DNA of 6,473 nucleotides from Gammaproteobacteria bacterium (lineage in GTDB: Bacteria > Pseudomonadota > Gammaproteobacteria > Halothiobacillales > Halothiobacillaceae): contig JARJMX020000145.1 in assembly GCA_029335925.2 (NCBI GenBank), forward strand, positions 1 to 6,473. Reading direction: 5' to 3'. A program made the translations under genes and the position numbers. The notes below the pieces were generated by a model. It did not search any database. It was not told the DNA's origin and was given only the letters and a program-made list of their open reading frames with translations. This document shows, in pieces, positions 1 through 3,822 of this stretch. Positions within the stretch are counted from its first letter, which is position 1, and each line of letters starts with the position of its first letter.

Positions 1-1
1 A

Positions 2-682
2 TTCTGGACCGCGCTGACCAACACGCTCTACTTCGTCCTGCTCGGCGGACCGCTGTCGGTCGCCCTCAGCCTCGGTGCGGCGCTGCTGGTCAACAGTCGC
101 CTAACCTGCTGCAAGACCTTTTTCCGCACGGTCTATTTCCTGCCGGTGGTGAGCACCCTGGTGGCAGTGGCGGTGGTTTGGCGCGCGCTCTACCACCCGG
201 AGGCAGGGCTGGTGAACCAGCTCCTCGGGCTCTTTGGCATCCACCCGATCGACTGGCTGGGCGACCCGACCTGGGCCATGCCCGCCATCATCCTGATGGC
301 GGCGTGGAAGAACTTCGGATTCAACATGATCATCTTCATTGCCGGGCTGCAGGCCATCCCCGAGCGTCTATACGAGGCTGCCCGGCTCGATGGGGCAGGA
401 CCCTGGGCCCAGTTTGTCCACATCACCCTGCCGATGCTGGCCCCCACCTTCCTGTTTGTCGCCCTAATGACCATGATCGGCTACCTGCAGCTGTTCGCCG
501 AACCGTACGGGATGACCCAGGGCGGCCCGGCCAACGCGACGCTCTCGGTGGTCCTGCTGATGTATCAGGAAGGCTTCCGCTGGTGGAACATGGGTTTTGC
601 CGCCGCCATCGCCTTCGTCCTGTTCGCCATCATTCTGGTCGGCACGCTGTTGCAACTGCGCCTGCAGCGGAGGGCGATATGA
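2..682 (+). CDS. Sugar ABC transporter permease, MalF/UgpA type (partial, 5' end missing)
   Basis: This is one of two membrane subunits of a CUT1-type ABC importer for oligosaccharides or related sugars, located in the cytoplasmic membrane. The frame is open from base 2, giving 226 visible residues. Family members have roughly 290, so about 65-75 N-terminal residues, including the first membrane helix, lie upstream. Five hydrophobic segments are visible at about residues 8-31, 38-60, 90-117, 148-166 and 197-219. The cytoplasmic EAA loop that docks on the ATPase is at residues 124-144 (YEAARLDGAG, then ITLP). The FAEPYGMTQGGPAN stretch after the fifth segment is typical of this permease group. 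A GTG near base 146 is internal to the protein, because conserved transmembrane sequence precedes it in the same frame. The stop overlaps the next permease start (ATGA), as expected for MalF/MalG-like pairs. Family assignment is firm. The transported sugar cannot be read from the permease. Confidence 0.95.
   Translation, partial: FWTALTNTLYFVLLGGPLSVALSLGAALLVNSRLTCCKTFFRTVYFLPVVSTLVAVAVVWRALYHPEAGLVNQLLGLFGIHPIDWLGDPTWAMPAIILMAAWKNFGFNMIIFIAGLQAIPERLYEAARLDGAGPWAQFVHITLPMLAPTFLFVALMTMIGYLQLFAEPYGMTQGGPANATLSVVLLMYQEGFRWWNMGFAAAIAFVLFAIILVGTLLQLRLQRRAI
669..674 (+). promoter_or_regulatory. Ribosome binding site of the second permease
   Basis: GGAGGG lies four bases before the ATG at 679 and inside the end of the upstream permease gene. 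It supports 679 as the true start, although the reading frame stays open much further upstream inside gene 1. Confidence 0.8.
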
Positions 683-1488
683 AACGCCTGCTGCTCCACC
701 TGCTGCTCATCACCCTGGCCCTGCTCACCCTCGCGCCTTTTCTGTGGATGCTCGCGGCCTCCTTGATGCCCCCCGGCGAGGCCAGCGCCATCCCGCCGCG
801 CCTATGGCCCAGCCACCCAACCTTCGAGCATTACCGCGACCTGTTCACCCGGCTGGAAATCGGCCGCTATGCACTCAACAGCGCCCTGATCGCCCTGCTG
901 GCCACCAGCATCGCCACCCTGCTCAACGCCATGGCGGGCTATGCCTTCGCCAAGCTGCACTTCGCCGGACGCGAGAAGCTGTTCCGCGGCCTGCTCGCGG
1001 CCATGGTCATCCCGGCCCAAGTGGCCATGCTGCCGCTGTTTCTCATGCTCAAACAGATGGGCCTGATCAATACCTATGCGGGTGTCCTAGTGCCCATGCT
1101 TGCAAGCATTTTTGGCATTTTTCTGGTGCGCCAGTATGCGCAAAACATCCCTGACGCCATGCTCGATGCCGCACGCTTGGACGGTGCGGGCGAGTTTCGT
1201 CTGTTCTGGTCGGTGGTGCTGCCGCAATTGAGACCCATCCTCGCCACCCTGGCCCTATTCACGTTTATGGGCAGTTGGAACGACTTTATGTGGCCGTTGA
1301 TCATCCTCTCCGATGCCAAGCTCTACACCCTGCCGGTGGCGCTGGCCAACCTTGCCGGCGAGCATGTGCAAGACACCGAGCTGATGATGGCCGCCTCTAC
1401 CCTCACCGTGCTACCGGTGTTGGCCGTGTTCCTGCTCCTGCAGCGGCACTACATCGCCGGGCTTACCCAGGGCAGCTTGAAGGGCTGA
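679..1488 (+). CDS. Sugar ABC transporter permease, MalG/UgpE type
   Basis: This is the second membrane subunit of the CUT1 importer and pairs with the upstream MalF-type protein in the cytoplasmic membrane. It is complete at 269 residues, normal for MalG-type permeases. Six hydrophobic segments can be seen at about residues 5-26, 66-90, 103-125, 134-152, 184-204 and 240-256. The EAA loop is at residues 162-182 (LDAARLDGAG, then VVLP), and the segment GSWNDFMWPLIIL at 198-210 is a family hallmark. The start at 679 is chosen because it follows a GGAGGG site, overlaps the previous stop as ATGA, and begins with a basic MKR before the first helix. The open frame upstream of 679 is only an out-of-phase reading of gene 1. 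No ATPase gene follows. CUT1 systems often share a MalK/MsiK-type ATPase encoded elsewhere. Substrate is unknown; the downstream enzymes point to a glucooligosaccharide. Confidence 0.96.
   Translation: MKRLLLHLLLITLALLTLAPFLWMLAASLMPPGEASAIPPRLWPSHPTFEHYRDLFTRLEIGRYALNSALIALLATSIATLLNAMAGYAFAKLHFAGREKLFRGLLAAMVIPAQVAMLPLFLMLKQMGLINTYAGVLVPMLASIFGIFLVRQYAQNIPDAMLDAARLDGAGEFRLFWSVVLPQLRPILATLALFTFMGSWNDFMWPLIILSDAKLYTLPVALANLAGEHVQDTELMMAASTLTVLPVLAVFLLLQRHYIAGLTQGSLKG
1096..1109. repeat. Perfect 14-base palindrome inside the MalG-type gene
   Basis: ATGCTTGCAAGCAT is identical to its reverse complement. It sits in an unusually AT-rich pocket of an otherwise GC-rich gene, and a T run begins at its last base. 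It could be an intragenic operator for a dimeric regulator or simply a product of the codons for PMLASIF. Its existence is certain; its function is not. Confidence 0.9.
1106..1122 (+). repeat. Short direct repeat GCATTTTT, two copies
   Basis: GCATTTTT occurs at 1106-1113 and again at 1115-1122, separated by one base. The repeats encode the SIFGIFL part of the fourth membrane segment. The first copy overlaps the right half of the 14-base palindrome. Confidence 0.85.
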
Positions 1489-1506
1489 CACCCTGGCAGA
1501 CCGTCC

Positions 1507-3822
1507 ATGGAGAGCCATGCTTGGGATAGGGACCGATCCCTGCACACGGCATCGCGGATGCTGGCCGCCCTTCTTGTCCTTGGCCTCCAGGGGATTTCCA
1601 TCATGCACCCTGTCCTCGCGCAATCGCCCGACCAGCCCGCCCTGACCCAGATCCTGCTGGAGCAGGCCGCGAGCACGCCGCGCGGCACCTTCCCCCGCGC
1701 CTTTCACGGTGAACAGGCCTACTGGACGGCCATCGGCGAACCAGATTCCCCCCACGCCGCCCTGCTGAGTGAGGACGGCCTGCTGGAGCCCTGGCCCGGC
1801 GGCCCCTCGATCGAGCCCTTCCTCCACCTCGAGGGCCGACGGATGGGCTGGGCGGACAGCCATACCACACAGCAACTCCTCGACGGCGACCTGCCTATCC
1901 CGACCGTCACCTGGCGGATCGACGACCTGCGGCTCGACATCGATGCCGTGGCAGGTGAGGTCGAGGGCTGCCCCCTGCTGCTCGCGCGCTACCGTCTGCG
2001 CAACCTGGGTAAGGAACCTCGCGAACTCGCCCTGGAGCTCGCCCTGCGCCCGTTGCAGGTCTATCCCCCTTGGCTGCGGCTGGCCGTGGACGGCGGGGCT
2101 GCCCCCATCCGGCGCCTCGTCCACGCCGATGGCGCCCTCCTCGTCAACGACGAACAGCGCATCATCGCCCTTACTCCACCGGGGGTGTTCACCACACAAG
2201 CGGGGCCGGGCATCGTCAGCGCCTGGACCTTCCCCCTCACCCTCGCCCCGGGCGAGATGGGCGAGATCATCCTCGCCCTCCCCTTCGAGGGGGCGCCGGA
2301 TCCCGGCACTCTGCGCATCCATCCCTCCACCCTGTTCGAGCGCCTGCTCCTTGAGCAGCGCGGGCGCTGGCGCGAGCAGCTCGACCGTGTGACGCTGTAC
2401 CTGCCGACGCCGGAGGGTAAAGATCTCGCCGACGCCCTGCGCAGCAGTCTCGCCTATCTGCTGATCCACTCGCCCCGCCCCCTGATCCGCCCCGGCTCGC
2501 GCGGCTATGCCCGTGCCTGGATCCGCGACGGCGCACTGATGGCTCATGCCCTGCTGCAACTCGGCCATGCGGAGCGGGCCCGCGACTTCGTGCGCTGGTA
2601 CGCGGGATTCCAGCAGGAGGACGGCGGCATCCCCTGCTGCATCGACGCCCTCGGTCCCGACCCCACGCTCGAACACGACAGCCATGGCGAGTTCATCTTT
2701 CTGCTGGCCGAAACCGTGCGCCACACCGAAGACCTCGCCCTCGCGCGCACGCTGTGGCCCGCCGCACAACGCGCTGCCGACCACATCCTGGCTTTGCGCG
2801 CCGAGCGTCTCGGCCCCGGGTATGACGCCCTCCCGCTCCGGCGCTTCCGCGGCCTGCTGCCCGAATCCGCCAGCCACGAGGGCTACCTGCAGAACCCGGT
2901 GCACTCCTATTGGGACGACTTCTTCGCCCTGCGCGGTCTGAAGGATGCCGCCTGGCTGGCAGAGCGCCTGGGCGATGACGAAGCGGCCGAACGCTACCGG
3001 CGCGAGCACGCAGCGATGCGCCAGGACGTGGCCGACTCCGTCCGCCAGACCATGCAGGACAAGGGCCTGGCGACCCTCCCCGCCTCGGCCGACCTCGGCG
3101 ACTTCGACCCGACCTCCACCGCCATCGCCCTCAGCCCCACGCAGGAGGACGGCCTGCTGCCACAGGAGGCCCTACGCCTGACGTTCGAGGAGTATCTCGC
3201 CATGGTGCGCGAGCGCGCCGAGGGCTCCCCTCGTTGGCCTGGCTACACACCCTATGAGTGGCGCAACGTCGAGGCCCTGGTCCGCATGGACCGGCGCGAG
3301 GAGGCCTGGGCGCTGCTGCGGCGGCTGATGGCCGACCGCCGCCCCCGCGGCTGGAACACCTGGCCGGAGGTGGTCTGGGCCGAGCCGCGCCGACCCGACT
3401 ACATCGGTGACATGCCCCACGGCTGGGTGGCGGGCGAGTTCATCCGCGCCGCACTGAGTTTGATCGCGCATGACCGCGAGGCCGACCAGTCCCTCGTCAT
3501 CGGTGCCGGCCTGCTTGCCGCATGGCTTGCGGCCCCTGAGGGACTGCGTGTGCATGGCCTGTCGACCCCCTTCGGCCGACTCGACCTCGATCTCGACCAT
3601 CCATCCGCCGACACCTTGCGCATCCGCCTCGGCGGCACGCTGCGCGCGCCCCCCGGCGGCGTGGTGCTGGAACTGCCCGCGCTGGCCGGATACACCGTCA
3701 GCGTGGACGGCCTGCCATTCCAGGCTGCGGGCCAAGCGATTAAGCTAACCTCCGTTCCGGCCGTCGTGCTCATCCGGCACGCGCTCCCATCATCATCCCA
3801 GTCCGCCCCGAGGTCCCCATGA
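1507..3822 (+). CDS. Exported six-hairpin glycosidase-like protein of unassigned activity
   Basis: This 771-residue protein probably acts on a carbohydrate in the periplasm or outside the cell. Residues 1-38 look like a signal peptide: a basic stretch (RDRSLHTASR), a hydrophobic core at 18-33, and a type I cleavage site VLA|QS after residue 38, with no lipobox Cys. Residues about 45-290 look like a beta-sandwich (NLG motif at 166-168). Residues about 300-665 read as an (alpha/alpha)6 barrel with WIRDGA at 338-343, EHDSHGEF at 389-396, LLPESASHEGY at 450-460, HSYWDD at 466-471, GWNTWPE at 615-621 and HGWVAGEF at 638-645. A short beta-rich tail follows. The conserved Asp and Glu residues (D341, E395, E453, E621, E644) are candidate catalytic residues. 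The layout recalls GH15, debranching-enzyme and trehalase-like folds, but I do not recognise a characterised family. Start: ATG 1507 lacks a good ribosome site; ATG 1558 would keep a shorter signal peptide; ATG 1603 has AGGGGA upstream but would lose it. The stop overlaps the GH94 gene (ATGA). Confidence 0.88.
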   Translation: MESHAWDRDRSLHTASRMLAALLVLGLQGISIMHPVLAQSPDQPALTQILLEQAASTPRGTFPRAFHGEQAYWTAIGEPDSPHAALLSEDGLLEPWPGGPSIEPFLHLEGRRMGWADSHTTQQLLDGDLPIPTVTWRIDDLRLDIDAVAGEVEGCPLLLARYRLRNLGKEPRELALELALRPLQVYPPWLRLAVDGGAAPIRRLVHADGALLVNDEQRIIALTPPGVFTTQAGPGIVSAWTFPLTLAPGEMGEIILALPFEGAPDPGTLRIHPSTLFERLLLEQRGRWREQLDRVTLYLPTPEGKDLADALRSSLAYLLIHSPRPLIRPGSRGYARAWIRDGALMAHALLQLGHAERARDFVRWYAGFQQEDGGIPCCIDALGPDPTLEHDSHGEFIFLLAETVRHTEDLALARTLWPAAQRAADHILALRAERLGPGYDALPLRRFRGLLPESASHEGYLQNPVHSYWDDFFALRGLKDAAWLAERLGDDEAAERYRREHAAMRQDVADSVRQTMQDKGLATLPASADLGDFDPTSTAIALSPTQEDGLLPQEALRLTFEEYLAMVRERAEGSPRWPGYTPYEWRNVEALVRMDRREEAWALLRRLMADRRPRGWNTWPEVVWAEPRRPDYIGDMPHGWVAGEFIRAALSLIAHDREADQSLVIGAGLLAAWLAAPEGLRVHGLSTPFGRLDLDLDHPSADTLRIRLGGTLRAPPGGVVLELPALAGYTVSVDGLPFQAAGQAIKLTSVPAVVLIRHALPSSSQSAPRSP
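3810..3813 (+). promoter_or_regulatory. Ribosome binding site of the GH94 gene
   Basis: GAGG lies five bases before the ATG at 3819 and eight bases before the second ATG at 3822. It sits within the last codons of gene 3. The spacing slightly favours the second ATG, which would shorten the protein by one Met and turn the ATGA overlap into a one-base TGATG overlap. Confidence 0.6.

Noticed and set aside
178..678. Upstream in-frame extension of the second permease
   Set aside because: This part is an out-of-phase reading of the first permease, rich in Arg, Pro and His. The ATG at 679 has a good ribosome site and a proper membrane start.
597..1154. Plus-strand open frame overlapping both permease genes
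   Set aside because: It is a shifted reading of the permease genes, with Pro/Arg/His-rich sequence and no hydrophobic segments or motifs.
1467..1496. CCAGGG/CCCTGG inverted repeat around the end of the second permease as a terminator
   Set aside because: The stem is six bases with an 18-base loop and no T run follows, so it is not a credible intrinsic terminator.
1486..1507. Stop-codon readthrough fusing the second permease to gene 3
   Set aside because: The two genes are in the same frame six codons apart, but each has its own proper N- or C-terminus, and gene 3 starts with a signal peptide. No readthrough signal is visible.
1411..3009. Long open frame on the minus strand (532 codons)
   Set aside because: It lies wholly antisense to the MalG-type gene end and gene 3, reads as low-complexity Gly/Glu/Gln/Ala-rich sequence without a recognisable domain, and is expected where GC-rich codons leave the opposite strand open.
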